Positions 33,114 through 43,566 of a DNA stretch of 51,217 nucleotides are shown here, piece by piece (positions within the stretch are counted from its first letter, which is position 1; every line of letters starts with the position of its first letter). The stretch covers positions 1-51,217 of the forward strand of contig JADGJA010000066.1 in the NCBI GenBank assembly GCA_027596035.1. The letters run 5' to 3'. The position numbers were made by a program, and so were the translations under genes. The DNA is from Thoreauomyces humboldtii. Lineage: Eukaryota; Chytridiomycota; Chytridiomycetes; Spizellomycetales; Powellomycetaceae. The notes beneath the pieces were generated by a model that worked only from the letters and a program-made list of their open reading frames with translations, was not told where the DNA came from and searched no databases.

Positions 33114-33311
33114 GCTTGCCCGTAGTTCGGCTCACTCGCTTACTCCGCTCCCTTTCCGTGTGTCATTTTTTCAATCAATGTCATGCTTCAACCCCACATT
33201 TCTGTATGATTATTATGAAGCTTGTTTCCATGATCCTGCGACGGTGGAATGGTCACATGTCAGATATGCCAGATCAGGCTTGCTGTACGTAGGGACATAC
33301 AGCACAACGGA

Positions 33312-33666
33312 TCAGACACTTCGAAGTCCCAGCTTCAAAGCTTCTTGACTGTCTTGGAGAACCCGCTTGCACGCGAGATGATATTTGGCAAAAGACATGT
33401 GAAGCAGGTAAATGGAGAGGCCGCCGAGGATAGAGCGGTCAACACGTGTATGGGCAAACCCACCGATTCCGGAAGATATGTACACACATGGGACTGCCAT
33501 GATGTACACAAAGACCCTGATGAGCACCCCGGAGATCTAGCTGGAATCTGCTGGCTTGCACATCGCTGAGGCTACTAGCCGATGGCTGACAAGGTTCTAT
33601 ACGTACCACAATGTGTGATTGAGAGCGTTGTGCACCGTACTGATTGCTGCTTGTTTGCGGACCCGT
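33312..33666 (-). CDS. Possible partial gene: C-terminal part of an unknown membrane protein
   Basis: Two minus-strand exons join cleanly. 33607-33666 is preceded by a TAG acceptor and encodes TGPQTSSNQYGAQRSQSHIV, followed by donor GTACGT. Then 33312-33536, after acceptor CTAG, encodes ISGVLIRVFVYIMAVPCVYI, GGFAHTRVDRSILGGLSIYL, LHMSFAKYHLACKRVLQD, SQEALKLGLRSV, stop. Both junctions are phase 0, and the hydrophobic/basic pattern looks like the end of a polytopic membrane protein. Upstream exons (toward 33980) could not be joined confidently, so this is either the end of a gene missed by simple inspection or a relic. It would restore the alternating strand order between RPS10 and the HSF gene. 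Confidence 0.35.
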
Positions 33667-34694
33667 CTACCGAGCGTGCTCCTTTCTGCATGGTGAGCAC
33701 TCCACGATGTCAACAAAGGGGGAAGAAGGACAGGGGTAAGGGGAAGGATGGGCTAGCGTGGGTTGGAATCGACCGACCGATCAGCCGTGGAATGTTCTCT
33801 CCAAGTATAACCGACGCCCCATTGATCTGAACACAAGCCCGCCCCTGTTTCTTGGCATCGTCATCGGACACGGTGCCGGTAAGCGCCCTTGCTCGCGGAT
33901 GCATGCAATGTACATTTGCAACCGCAACGGTATCAGCTCAGAGGTGAGCTCCGCATGGTTCGATCCACATGCACGCTGAACCTTGCCAGACCTCTCCCCC
34001 TGCCACCCGATTGATGCGGATGGCTCTGGCTGAAACTGAGGGCTAGCCGCCTGAAATAAGCGCGATAGAATTTTAAGGTTTCAGGTCCTTGGCGCATGTT
34101 CGGTGCTGGCGACACCCCTAGCCCTAGATCTTAGGATTTTAGGTTCAATCAAGGTTTCGGAATGACCTAGAAACTCGGGTACGGGAAGAACGCTCGTGAC
34201 GCGAAAGGAAACTCTGTTGCACGGGGGAAGCAAGGTTCCCAGGGTCCCGCACTCTGGTAGGCATTGGTGCCTGTCCACGGATTGGCTGTGTGTAACGGTG
34301 GCAGCTTTGCGATTTGTACTTGTACACGCACCTGTTGATTCCACGGGAAAGGCGAAAAGGCGAAAGAAAAGAAAAAGGACAGCGAAGGTTTTAGCGTGAA
34401 ATCTCGTCGATCGAACCTTCGAGCGAACGAACGCCCCCTCCCCCGCTCTCCTGCCACGCCGCCGTTCTCTCTCTCTGCTGGGTCTCTCTCTGAAAAGCTA
34501 AAACCTAAAATATAAAGAGAGCGAGACCCCCGCCCCTTTCCCCCCCGCCTTCTCCCTCTCGCTTCTCTCTACGCATAGTACATGACTCTGCAGTGCGTCT
34601 ACCCGTCACGCAAATCTCGCCCTTTTCTCGCTCCTTCCGTGTGTGTCTCCCAGCTTCTGTCACCGTCATCTTACCACCCAACGCACAACCAAAT
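33667..34694. promoter_or_regulatory. Upstream region of the HSF-type gene
   Basis: About 1 kb. The distal part may contain earlier exons of the minus-strand candidate ending at 33312. The proximal part is strongly CT-rich (CTCTCTCTCTGCTGGGTCTC and similar near 34460-34570). Nothing else recognised apart from the heat-shock-element-like site listed separately. Confidence 0.4.
34412..34421. promoter_or_regulatory. Heat-shock-element-like site (two units)
   Basis: CGAACCTTCG is two perfectly inverted nGAAn units; a third GAA follows two bases out of register in GAGCGAAC. It lies about 275 bp upstream of the HSF-domain gene. Two units are weak evidence on their own; the context makes it worth noting. 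Confidence 0.25.
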
Positions 34695-35965
34695 ATGGTC
34701 CAGAAAACAAGGTACGAGTTGCTACTTCTTCTCGGCAGCAGTACCAGGGACGGTTGGTTGCTCACGCTCTTTCTCTCTCGCAGCTTCGTTAGCAAGCTGT
34801 TCCGGATCCTAGAAGACGAGGCGTACCCACAGATCCGTTGGGCATCGGGCGGAACCAGCTTTCTCGTCCTCGATTCGGCTGCTCTCTCTTCCCAGGTTCT
34901 CCCACGCGTCTTCAAGCACAACAACTACACTGTAAGTCCTTTGCTTCACTTTACATGACGCACGCATCTTCGACTGCCCTCGAGAAAGCTCACCCATTCG
35001 CCTCCCGTCTCCAGTCTTTCGTTCGTCAACTCAACCTCTACGGCTTTCACAAGAAGAACCGTTCCTATCATCGCAATGTACCCACTGAGGGCAGCCTAGA
35101 CGAACGAGACGCACAGCAGCATGAGCCGAGAGAGTTTAGTCATCCTCAGTTCCTCAGGCACCGCTACGATCTGATCACAGAGATTCGACGCAAGCCCACC
35201 GCTGCTCAACAGCAGCAGATTCTGCAGCAGCGCAAGGAATCCTCTGTCCAAAGTCTCACCGATTCCGAGTCCTCGAGACTACCAGAAGCACCGAGGTCGC
35301 CCACGTCCCCGCATCCGTCGCGCTACCGCCCATACCCGTCGAGTGCGAGGAGGCCGTCGGCGTCCTCTTCTTCCCGGCCCCTCTCAGGGTCACAAGAATC
35401 CCTTCTCATGCAAGCCGCTGCGGCTCTCCCATCGCGGTCGTCCTACGCCTCGTCGTCCCCGGTCTCACCCGTTCAGTCGATGGCGCCGACCACCACTCAG
35501 ATCGCTCTGATGCACGAAATGCAATCCTCCATGATGAAGCAGATCTCGCGACTCCAAGGCAACGTCCACCACCTGTCTCAGCAGCTCCGAGAGTCTCGCG
35601 ACAAGCACGAGATGCTCGAACGACAGATGGTGGCTCTTCGTAACGTGCAACAACCGCAGTCTCGTCCCCGCATCCCAGAACGCCTCCCCGGATCGCCCTT
35701 GCCCTTCAGCCGAAACAGTGCAGCCGAGCGGTCCCCGCCTCCTACTCTCCATTCACGGTCATCGGGAGCAACTTCCTCGTTCGCGCTGCCTCCGCCCGCT
35801 GCACTGGCATCCTTCAACCCAGGCGAAAGGTACCATCCTTATCGACAGCACTCATCGGACCGCCCTCGGGGCAACTTCGCCCTGCCCCCATTACGTGACA
35901 TCGATCCCGACGTTCGAACCGGCAGACGCTCTCCGATCGAGGCCTTGTCGCCCTGGCGCAGTTGA
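34695..35965 (+). CDS. HSF-type DNA-binding transcription factor
   Basis: MVQKTS is split by an intron (GTACGAGT...CGCAG) and continues FVSKLFRILEDEAYPQIRWA, GTSFLVLDSAALSSQVLPRV, FKHNNYT. The next intron joins the recognition-helix segment SFVRQLNLYGFHKKNRSY and FSHPQFLRHRYDLITEIRRK. This is the HSF-type winged helix with the conserved FVRQLNxYGFxK. A Ser/Pro-rich middle follows, then a predicted coiled coil (IALMHEMQSSMMKQISRLQG, QQLRESRDKHEMLERQMVAL) suited to oligomerisation, and a Pro-rich C-terminus ending LSPWRS. It has no response-regulator receiver domain, so it is not Skn7. It could be Hsf1-like or Sfl1-like. It is nuclear and binds GAA/TTC repeats by family inference. Confidence 0.87.
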
Positions 35966-36249
35966 GGATACCACACACGGAAGCCCGTGGTCCTTACCGC
36001 CTTGTCGCGGGTGATGGGGCATGGAATCTTTTTTGATTTTTGGGGATGAAGGCATGATCCTTTTCCGACTTGCCCTTCTTTGTACATATGCTTGTTTGCT
36101 CATTTCCGCTAAATCATGATCTGAGATGGATGATTCGATTGAACCGCGCTTCCAGAGTATCGTGATCGCAACCGATAGCAGTAAGTTTATTTTCGCAGAG
36201 CAAAGAGTTCGACCATCGCTCAGCAACCAAAAAAAAGTCCATTTCCCCT

Positions 36250-39084
36250 TCACGCCTTGACCGGCCGCTTGAGCAACCAGCTGAACAAAGCCTCGGCGTC
36301 CAGCCCCGCGGATCGGATGATCTTTCCCGACTTCTGATCCCCGAACCGTACGTCACCCTGCACGCCGACGACGGTGAGACCCGTTCCGTCGGCGTGATCG
36401 ATGATGGTGACGAGTCCGTAGCAGCTCCCGTGGACGGCCACGAAGGCACGACGGGCGAGATCTTGCAGGTCCATCTGGAGGAGGAGATCCTCTGGATGCT
36501 TGAGCGACGTGTAAGCGACCTGCGTCGGGACGGGAGGGTTCGAGGCGGCCTCGCCGTTGTCATCCAACGTCGAATTGCCACGACCGCCGGCAGGTGTTGC
36601 GGTGGAAGATGACTTTGCGTTGCTGTTCTTCCCCATGGAGAGGATGCTGAGCTTTCGCACGAGACTGGCGATGCCGTTGCCGCTCGAGTTTCGGGATCCC
36701 ATGGCGGGGGAGACTTGGAGCTTGACGGGTGGGAAGACGATGAGGTCCGCGCAGGGGTCCCGTGCGTCTCCTGCGATCAGGACCATGTACTGAGCGCCTT
36801 CGACAAAGTCCTCGACGAGCCAGTCCATGCCTTCCGGAAGGGACGCCACCGCTGCGGCCAGCTCGGCATGCGTGGCAACCTTCTGACCCCTCGAGGCGTC
36901 GCTCCGCGTGTTCTCGCGTCGCGCTGGCTTGATGTACACAGGAAATGCGATCCCCTGCTTTGACAGGTCCCCGCTCAAGTTGTCCGCGGTATGAGTTTTC
37001 CGAACAACGATGGCGGTGGGGACGCTAAGTCGGTTCTTTGAAAGCCCGTCGCGCATCAATTGTCGGTCATGACTCTCGGCAAAGAAGCGCGCGTTGAGAC
37101 CGACTGTGTGCGCGAATCCGATCTCCTCAATCAACTTTGCAACCTCCAGGCCGTCCTTTCCGAGACAGGCATTGAAGATGAGGTCGTCGTCCTTTGACAG
37201 CTTCTTCAACGTGTCCGCAACGTCATCGACGTTGTAGACGTGCACGATGGGATCGTAGTACAGGCTTCGGAAGATGGATTCGAGCTCGCTGACGTACTCG
37301 ACGTCCTTGCCGTAACTGAACGTCAGCTTTCCTTCGGGGTCCGGGATGCATGCCTCGGGATCTATGAGCACAGCCGCGCAGACCACGTGAACGACCGGGT
37401 TGGGCACGAGCGCGAGGCTCGGGTTGCGGATCATTTTTGCCACCTTCTCCTCTACCGCCACCGAGAGCGGGGACATGGGCCAGACTTTGTCAGCCTCTTC
37501 TCCGGGCTCAGCCACGGGCTCCGCTGTGAGGTTGCCAAAGCTACCGCTAGGGCTCGCGGTGGACTCAACCGGCGGCTTCAGGACAGAGCTGAGGAGAATT
37601 TGGAAGAAGTCCTGCGTCGTCTGACCCGCGAGCCGTAGGATGAAATCGGACGACGTGCCGTTGCCGAGACCGCACGAAGCATTGACTTCCAGCACATAGA
37701 ACTTCCCTGAAACGGAACATGGTAAGTTTTGTGCAGTACATTGTACTGACTAAGGGGCATCAAACTGCGTACCACTAACATCGCGTTTTCGAATATCCTG
37801 TTAAAGAGACGTTAGCCGTGATGCAAGATATGTAAGTAAAGTACGTAAGCTTACCACACGACCGTATGCATTTCCGGACACCGCCGCATATGCTCGTCGA
37901 GAGAGATCTTGAAGGGCCGCAAAGTCGTTTGGGTCTGGAACGGCCTCGTAAGCATGTTGTTGGTTCTGCGTGGGATCCCAGTTCCGCACGTAAGATACAA
38001 AGCGGGCGAATCTTGGCAGATTCTTGCTGAAGGCCCGCTCTGCAGGCGGGTAAACAATAACATTCTGATTCTCGTCTCGGCAGTTTCCAGACACAAGGAC
38101 CTAAGCGAAGTGTCTTCATTTGAACATACTCTATATGAAGCGGGACGTCGTGATTAGCACCTACCGAATATTCGGGACCCTCGATATACTCTTCCACGGT
38201 GAGGTTTTCGAATTCGACTAGCAGTTTCGCGCATCTTGCCTCGATCTGCGCAAAGTCGTGGCAAACGGAACTGTCGTCGAGGCCTACAGATCTGTTGAAA
38301 GCGTTTGAGATCTGCTGTCTGATCGGATGCTCGCTACATAGCGTTCAAACTCACCCGTAACTATCCGAGATCTTCACAAAGAGTGGATAGGTCATCCCCC
38401 ACTCCTCTATGAGCTTAGGCAGGTTCGAGTCCTTCGTCAAAGCGAAGCCAGGAGGCGTCGAAACCAGATGCTCGCGGAACAGCTCCTTCATTCCATTCTT
38501 GGTCAACGTGTTGTTGATGAAGAGCGAATCGCAACCAACAACGTTGGCGTAGTTCTTGGCCTCCAAGTAAGCAGCTGAAATAGTGCTAAAAGTCAGGACA
38601 TCTTGAAAGCCGGACAAGGCACGATGAGAAAGGGAAGGATGGAACCGTCCATACCAACGCTCGGTCCCGGAACGCCATCCACGTCGCTTCCATCGCAGAG
38701 GTTCATCACAAGCTCCTCGACAGGGATGCTTTCGATGACCGTCTCTATCTCCTTCAGCTTCATGAGATGGATGATGGGAACAAAGTTCAGGTCGGTGGCG
38801 AGCTTCTTGAGCTCCTCGAGGTAAGGTCCTTTGTCATCATCATGGGTGAACTTTTCTGCGGCGCTGCGAACAACGTCATCGTCCGTCAAGAGGTCTGGTA
38901 CGAGGTAGTGCTGGAGTAACGAATAGCATAGCCTGATGAGGACATGTCCGATGCCATCACAGGCTTGAAAGGGTTCACCCACGCTTCTTCCTACCAGTTT
39001 CTTTCCGGTGACAGTGACCTTGCGCACGGGCCCCTGGCTCTGGGAGAACCGCTTTCCGTGGGAGTCCGTGGTATTCTTGAGCAT
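36250..39084 (-). CDS. Tandem ATP-grasp protein (D-Ala-D-Ala ligase-like), second unit degenerate
   Basis: Two related halves. Unit 1: LEELKKLATDLNFVPIIHLM, EELVMNLCDGSDVDG (ligase-type NLCDG), YANVVGCDSLFINNTLTKNG, EHLVSTPPGFALT, MTYPLFVKISDSYG, VEEYIEGPEYSV, and the metal-binding strand FYVLEVNASCGLGNGTSSDF. Unit 2 repeats the plan: IFRSLYYDPIVHVYNVDDVA, DDLIFNACLGKDGLEVAKLI, RDGLSKNRLSVPTAIVV, IAFPVYIKPARRENTRS, DWLVEDFVEGAQYMVLI, YGLVTIIDHADGTGLTVVGV. Where unit 1 has LEVNAS, unit 2 has VGVQGD, so the metal-binding Glu and Asn are missing. Unit 1 could therefore be catalytic and unit 2 regulatory or structural (inference). ATP-grasp enzymes join carboxylates to amines; the fungal substrate is unknown. 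The 5' end is uncertain: 39084 is the first internal ATG, while an upstream exon beginning MARRRAFVCDS (about 39250) may belong. Several introns at 37720-38700. Confidence 0.8.
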
Positions 39085-39460
39085 ACTATCCTCACGATTG
39101 CTGTACAAGTTCCTGATGTCCCCTCTTCTTTATCCCTTGTTTAAGTGCAGGTAGGTCAATGGGTGGGAAAGGTTCAAAGGGTGAATAAAGCAAACTGGCA
39201 GCAACGCGTGCGAAGACCGAATCACACACGAAGGCTCTACGGCGCGCCATCTGTGTCAAGATAGCTTTTCCTCGTGCGTCCGAAATCCCCCAAGTTCTTA
39301 CCGGTACTTCCAACCAGACTTGACCGAATTTATGTCTTCATGTCAACACAGATCCGAACAATGAAAATGAAACTACAAATACTCTCTCCTGGCATCCCTT
39401 GCCCATACATAAACGAGTGCTTGCAGTGATATCCTCGCTCTTGCAACAAACCAAAATACC
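39085..39460. promoter_or_regulatory. Divergent promoter, ATP-grasp gene / aspartic protease
   Basis: 376 bp between start codons on opposite strands. It includes one copy of the 23-bp repeat described separately and possibly the first exon of the ATP-grasp gene. Confidence 0.4.
39241..39263 (-). repeat. 23-bp exact inverted repeat, copy 1
   Basis: The minus strand here begins TATCTTGACACAGATGGCGC and ends GCC; the plus strand at 42469-42491 has the identical 23 bases. This copy lies about 160 bp upstream of the ATP-grasp start and is oriented toward it. It contains an in-frame ATG in both copies (reading ILTQMAR). It could be a shared promoter/leader element or the end of a lost element. 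Confidence 0.85.
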
Positions 39461-40716
39461 ATGAAGCTCTCAATTTTCTCCGTTGTTACCTTGCTATGCG
39501 CCAGTGCTTCCGTGTCGGCAGCGCCCGCTACCGAAAGTGTTGCCGTTCCCGCGCATGTCCCACTCACCCGAACTCTCGGACCCGTCGCTCCCGCTCAGCT
39601 CGTAGCAACTCGCCACTTTAACCGCATTGCCAAGAAGAAGGGCGTCAAGCTCGGCGATGTCCCGTACGGCGGCTCGCGCGATCAGTTTTGGAACATCCCT
39701 GTCACTATGGGCAAGGATCAGACCTTCCAATTGTGTCTCGACACTGGAAGCTGGGATAGTGAGTTCTGGAATTAGACGTGTAGATTCATAGCGGGTTGTC
39801 CGCTAACGCATGTCCTTTCCTTGTAGTTTGGATTCGTGGGGCAAACTGTGTTTCTCCTGACACGTCATGCGCCGCAACCCGTCCTCACATCAACATCTCG
39901 GACGCTGCCCAATTCAAGAACACTTCCCTGACTTACAAGGTCGGCTATGCGTCGGGGTACTCGAATGGAACGATCGTGCAGGGCGACTACTCGATCGGCT
40001 CCTTAAACGCTCACAAAGAGTATTTCGGAGTTTCTCGCTTCGAGGCGAACTTTGACGAGATCATCGACAGCGGCATGATCGGTCTCGGCTTCGCATCGCG
40101 ATCCTCGGTCGCCCAGAAGACGAACGGGAAGGGACCCGCAGTGGCACCTGGGGTGAGCAGCTTCGGAATGTACCTCCAGAACTCCGAGGACGGAGATTCG
40201 GGCGTCATGACCTTCAACGGTGTCGACAGGTCAAAGTTCCAGGAAGACCTCTCGTACCTACCCGTCCACAACGCGACTCAGGGATACTGGGCCGTCTCTA
40301 CCGTCAACAGCACCGTGTCGCTCGGTCACGTTCTCCCAGCTTCACCCATCACGGTTGATTTCTCCGTAACGGACAGCGGGACGGCCGCCATCATTCTCGG
40401 TGATTCGGAAGCCAATGTCATCATCTCCCACTTCAACGTGACCACCGACGGATACGTTGACTGCGACCTCGCGAAAACGGGTCCTGACCTCACCATCAAG
40501 CTGCAGGGACGACCCTTCGTCATCCCCGCTTCCATGTACATAGTGAGGGGAACGACCGACTCGCCTCAGTGCTCGTTGGGAATCTACGGTGGAGGGGACA
40601 ACGTTTATGGTGGAGTTTTGGGCGGACCGTTTTTGCAAGCGTACTACTCGTATCATGATTACAAGAACTTGAGGATGGGCTTCGCGAAGGCCATTCACCC
40701 CAAGCCTAAGGCTTGA
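39461..40716 (+). CDS. Secreted pepsin-like aspartic protease (A1 family)
   Basis: A hydrophobic signal peptide opens the protein (MKLSIFSVVTLLCASASVSA), followed by a propeptide-like region and a basic stretch (RHFNRIAKKKGVK). The first catalytic motif is in FQLCLDTGSWDIWIRG, where an intron (about 39757-39825) splits DI|W. The flap region is near YKVGYASGYSNGTIVQGDYS. FDEIIDSGMIGLGFASRSS is the usual GL(G/A)F block. The second catalytic motif is VDFSVTDSGTAAIILGD. The C-terminal GGVLGGPFLQAYYSYHDY matches the family. N-glycosylation sequons (NIS, NTS, NGT, NAT, NST) support secretion. Both active-site aspartates are present. About 400 aa, normal length. Confidence 0.93.
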
Positions 40717-40980
40717 AGTAAAATTAGATTAGCAGTTAGATGGCCGATCCGCGACCCTGAGACAACCTTTTTCTTAGTCCGCTGTTTGGCAGTGAATACG
40801 ATACGAGACATTCTGTGCTAACGCCTGGAATTTGCTCGACGAGGTAGTTCAATTTTTATTGGAGAAATGCAAGTAGACAAGAGGCCAGGGACCTGGCTGC
40901 CTGATAGTGTGCTGCCGTGCGGTCCCTGGTTCCATCAAGGGAAGTTCTCGAAATCTCGGTAGTGAAGTACGCGGAAACCC

Positions 40981-42362
40981 TTACTCCCACGCGAACTCCA
41001 TGGCCGGATCTTCTACGTCCGGTAGATCTCGTCGGTCGGCATCCGAGAGCGTACCGGAATCTGCACCGAGGACTCGTTTCATGATCGATTCCTTGGCGGT
41101 GACGCAAGACCACTCCGATTTCATTCTCCCTGACAGCGAGTCGATGATGCGACCATCGAGACCCTCGATGGCGGGAAGGAGGTATAAGCCATAGCAATTG
41201 TTGTGTGATCGGCTAACGGCGGGTCGAGGCGTGAGCCCTTGCTCTCTCATGGCGGTAATGGCAAGAGTGCAAGCGAAGCAACACCGCTTAGACACACCGA
41301 TAACAATGCGGCGGCTGGCAAACTTCTGCTGGATAAAGTATTGAACAAGGGAGAGTTCTGCGTGCATCTTCAGCTGGCGAAAACCTGCTTTGTAGTTCTT
41401 GAACCGTTCCTGAGTCTCCGCGCGCTGACAAAACCGCTCGATATCCTCCGTCTCCATTGTAGGGCCGAGATAGGACTTGGCGATGTCTTGCCAAGATCGG
41501 AGCATGACCTCCATCTTGTTGGAGTTGACCGCAGTAACTTTCCAGGTTGCCTTCTTTTCCTTCCAAACCTTAATGACCTTGACCGCTGGGCCAAGAGCAG
41601 CGAGTGTTTGCCCCGATTTGGTGATGAACCCAGCCAAAGATGAGCTTTTGTTTTGCAAGAGAATAAACATCTTGCTTCTCGAGAGGCAAAAAGAAGATAC
41701 TGAGTATTTTTCGTAATCTGCGTCCGTCGGCTCGCCAGTACGACGTTGGTCAAGTTTGCTGAGGCGATCTCGATACCAAACTACCAAGTCTGTCGGAAAT
41801 CATAATGCGCATAATCGGCAAGGCCAACTATAAAAACTTAGAAAGATTTACCGTTCCCGAACTGGGTCCTTTCCTGTTCCGAGAACTGGTCCGCTTCTTT
41901 GCTTTTGGCGATCCACTTTTTGACGGCCGAACTTCTCAAGAGCGCATCCCATTGTTGTGTTTGAGCTTTGTTATCAATACGCTTTTGTGTGCGCTTGCGC
42001 GTCCAGCGCATGACGTTTGTTCGAAAAACTTCCATATCAGCTTGGCTCGCATCATCCTCGGGTGCTGCCGACAGGAGGTACTGGATGCGCTTGGCGGCTT
42101 CGGTAGGATTTAAGTTTTCCGACACGTAGAACTCGAACTGATTGTTCGCCAATTGTCGGAACGTCACAGCTCCACCATCGTTTGCATCTGCGACGAGAAG
42201 TGCAAGTCGGTCGCAGGTATCGAGGACTGCCATGTTGCCAACCGTCAACTCCTCATCCGCGCGAGAAACGTTGGAATACTTGGCCGAAGCGTCCAGTCCT
42301 TGATTGTAATGCTCGAAGAAAAGGAGCTGCTCAGCTAAGCCCTTGGCGTCATCATTAGGCAT
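40981..42362 (-). CDS. OTT_1508-like deaminase-fold protein
   Basis: Two exons. Exon 1 starts MPNDDAKGLAEQLLFFEHYN and is helical (VGNMAVLDTCDRLALLVADA, NLNPTEAAKRIQYLLSAAPE, TNVMRWTRKRTQKRIDNKAQ). An intron with donor GTAAAT at about 41850 joins FGN to DLVVWYRDRLSKLDQ. Near the C-terminus are LKMHAELSLVQYFIQQ (HAE) and IGVSKRCCFACTLAITAM (CCxxC). A His-Ala-Glu motif plus a later Cys-x-x-Cys is the zinc site of the nucleotide/nucleic-acid deaminase superfamily; the HAE...IGVSK.CC..C form matches the fungal OTT_1508-like group. Known members resemble deaminase effectors of bacterial conflict systems, but the fungal role and substrate are unknown. Zinc-binding residues appear intact. It has no signal peptide, so it is probably intracellular. 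About 430 aa. Confidence 0.75.
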
Positions 42363-42468
42363 GATTCCGATCCTAGTGGTGGATTTGGCAAGTATCGGGA
42401 TGGTGGGTTTGACAAGCGTGGATGTCGCAACGGCCGGATGTTCCTCGGTTTTCTTCGAGGGAATGGAT

Positions 42469-42491
42469 TATCTTGACACAGATGGCGCGCC
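42469..42491 (+). repeat. 23-bp exact inverted repeat, copy 2
   Basis: Identical to the minus strand of 39241-39263. It lies about 141 bp upstream of the Sec2-domain gene start, in the same orientation relative to that gene as copy 1 has to the ATP-grasp gene. The two copies bracket the aspartic protease and the deaminase-fold gene (3.2 kb). Confidence 0.85.
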
Positions 42492-42631
42492 ATAAAGGGC
42501 TCTGCCTTCCCTTTGGACAGCCTCATCCCTCACTCCCTCATCAACAACCGGACGACGGTTCCCCAACCTCTTTCCGTCTTACACTTGCGTCGGTCGTTGG
42601 CTTTCCATCGTCGGCACATCCATTTACTCAT

Positions 42632-43398
42632 ATGTTCGACCACGAAGAAGGCGGTCACTATGCCAGCAACACGACTCTCCACATATCCGACCGTTACGCT
42701 GAACCGCAGGACGACGGCGCTCAACCTCGAAAGTCCAAGCACCGGTCATCATCCGCATGGGGTTGGCCGCTTGGCTTCCTTCGACAAAACCAGTACGCCT
42801 CCTCCTCCCCATCCCTGCAATCATCCACTTCCGAAGCAGGCTTGCCACCAGACACAACGCCCCCGACGTCTGGACCTCCGACAAGGTGTGGGCGGTGCGC
42901 CGGGCTACAGCGGGAACTGGAGCGAACGCGGTGGGAGCTGAAGGAGAGGGAGGAGCTCTGTCGAGCGTTGGTAGGTCAATGTTACAAAACCTGCGATCTT
43001 TGTCAGCTCTGTTTCGCTGACGAGCGGCCGCCCCTGTCCCCGTCCCCACAAAAAAGGCAAAATCTTCCGAGCTGACAGCGACGGAAAACCACGCCCTCCA
43101 CTCCGAGCTCGAATCCCTCTCCCAGGCGCTCTTCCAGGAAGCCAACCGGATGGTGGCAGACGAGCGAAAGCGAGCCAGATCGCTTGAGGTGCAGAACGTG
43201 GAGCTTGCCGCCACGCTCGAACGGACGGTGCGGGTGCTGCAGTCGACCGCGTCGGCCGTGGCGTGGAAGAGCCGGCGAGGGACGACGGCTTTGGAGATCG
43301 ATGGCCCGTCTTCGAAAAGCGAGGTCAAAGCTCGGATAGCGGGTCTGGAGCCGGGAGGAGGCAGATTACCGGCAACTAGGACCACATCAGAGCTCTAG
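42632..43398 (+). CDS. Sec2-domain protein (Rab GEF coiled coil)
   Basis: It starts MFDHEEGGHYASNTTLHISD. A Ser/Pro-rich N-terminus contains a small Cys motif (TRCGRCAGLQRELERTRWEL). An intron with donor GTAGGT (about 42970) and acceptor AAAAAAG (about 43060) joins EREELCRAL in phase 0 to AKSSELTATENHALHSELES. The coiled coil LSQALFQEANRMVADERKRA, RSLEVQNVELAATLERTVR follows. The core L(S/T)..LF.EAN.MVA.(E/A)R is the Sec2p domain signature. Sec2-type proteins activate Sec4/Rab8 in exocytosis. This one is short (about 217 aa), so it is a minimal Sec2-domain protein, not a full-length Sec2. Unspliced reading through 43075 would lose the domain. Confidence 0.78.
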
Positions 43399-43566
43399 TC
43401 TTGAGGTTTGATCAACTTAGAGTAGATACCTTCTTAGTGCGGCAAATTCCAACCAATAAATAATCTATTGATCTAACTGCTTCTATAGTCTTGACGTGTA
43501 ATAGGTAATAGAGTGTGGAGCACGGGGGAATAGACCTCCCTTCATGTGCCAACAACAGGCGGCCGT

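Noticed and set aside
39092..39313. Minus-strand frame containing MARRRAFVCDS as a definite first exon of the ATP-grasp gene
   Set aside because: Plausible, but no clear donor/acceptor pair connecting it to the next exon could be fixed, so the start was set at the internal ATG at 39084.
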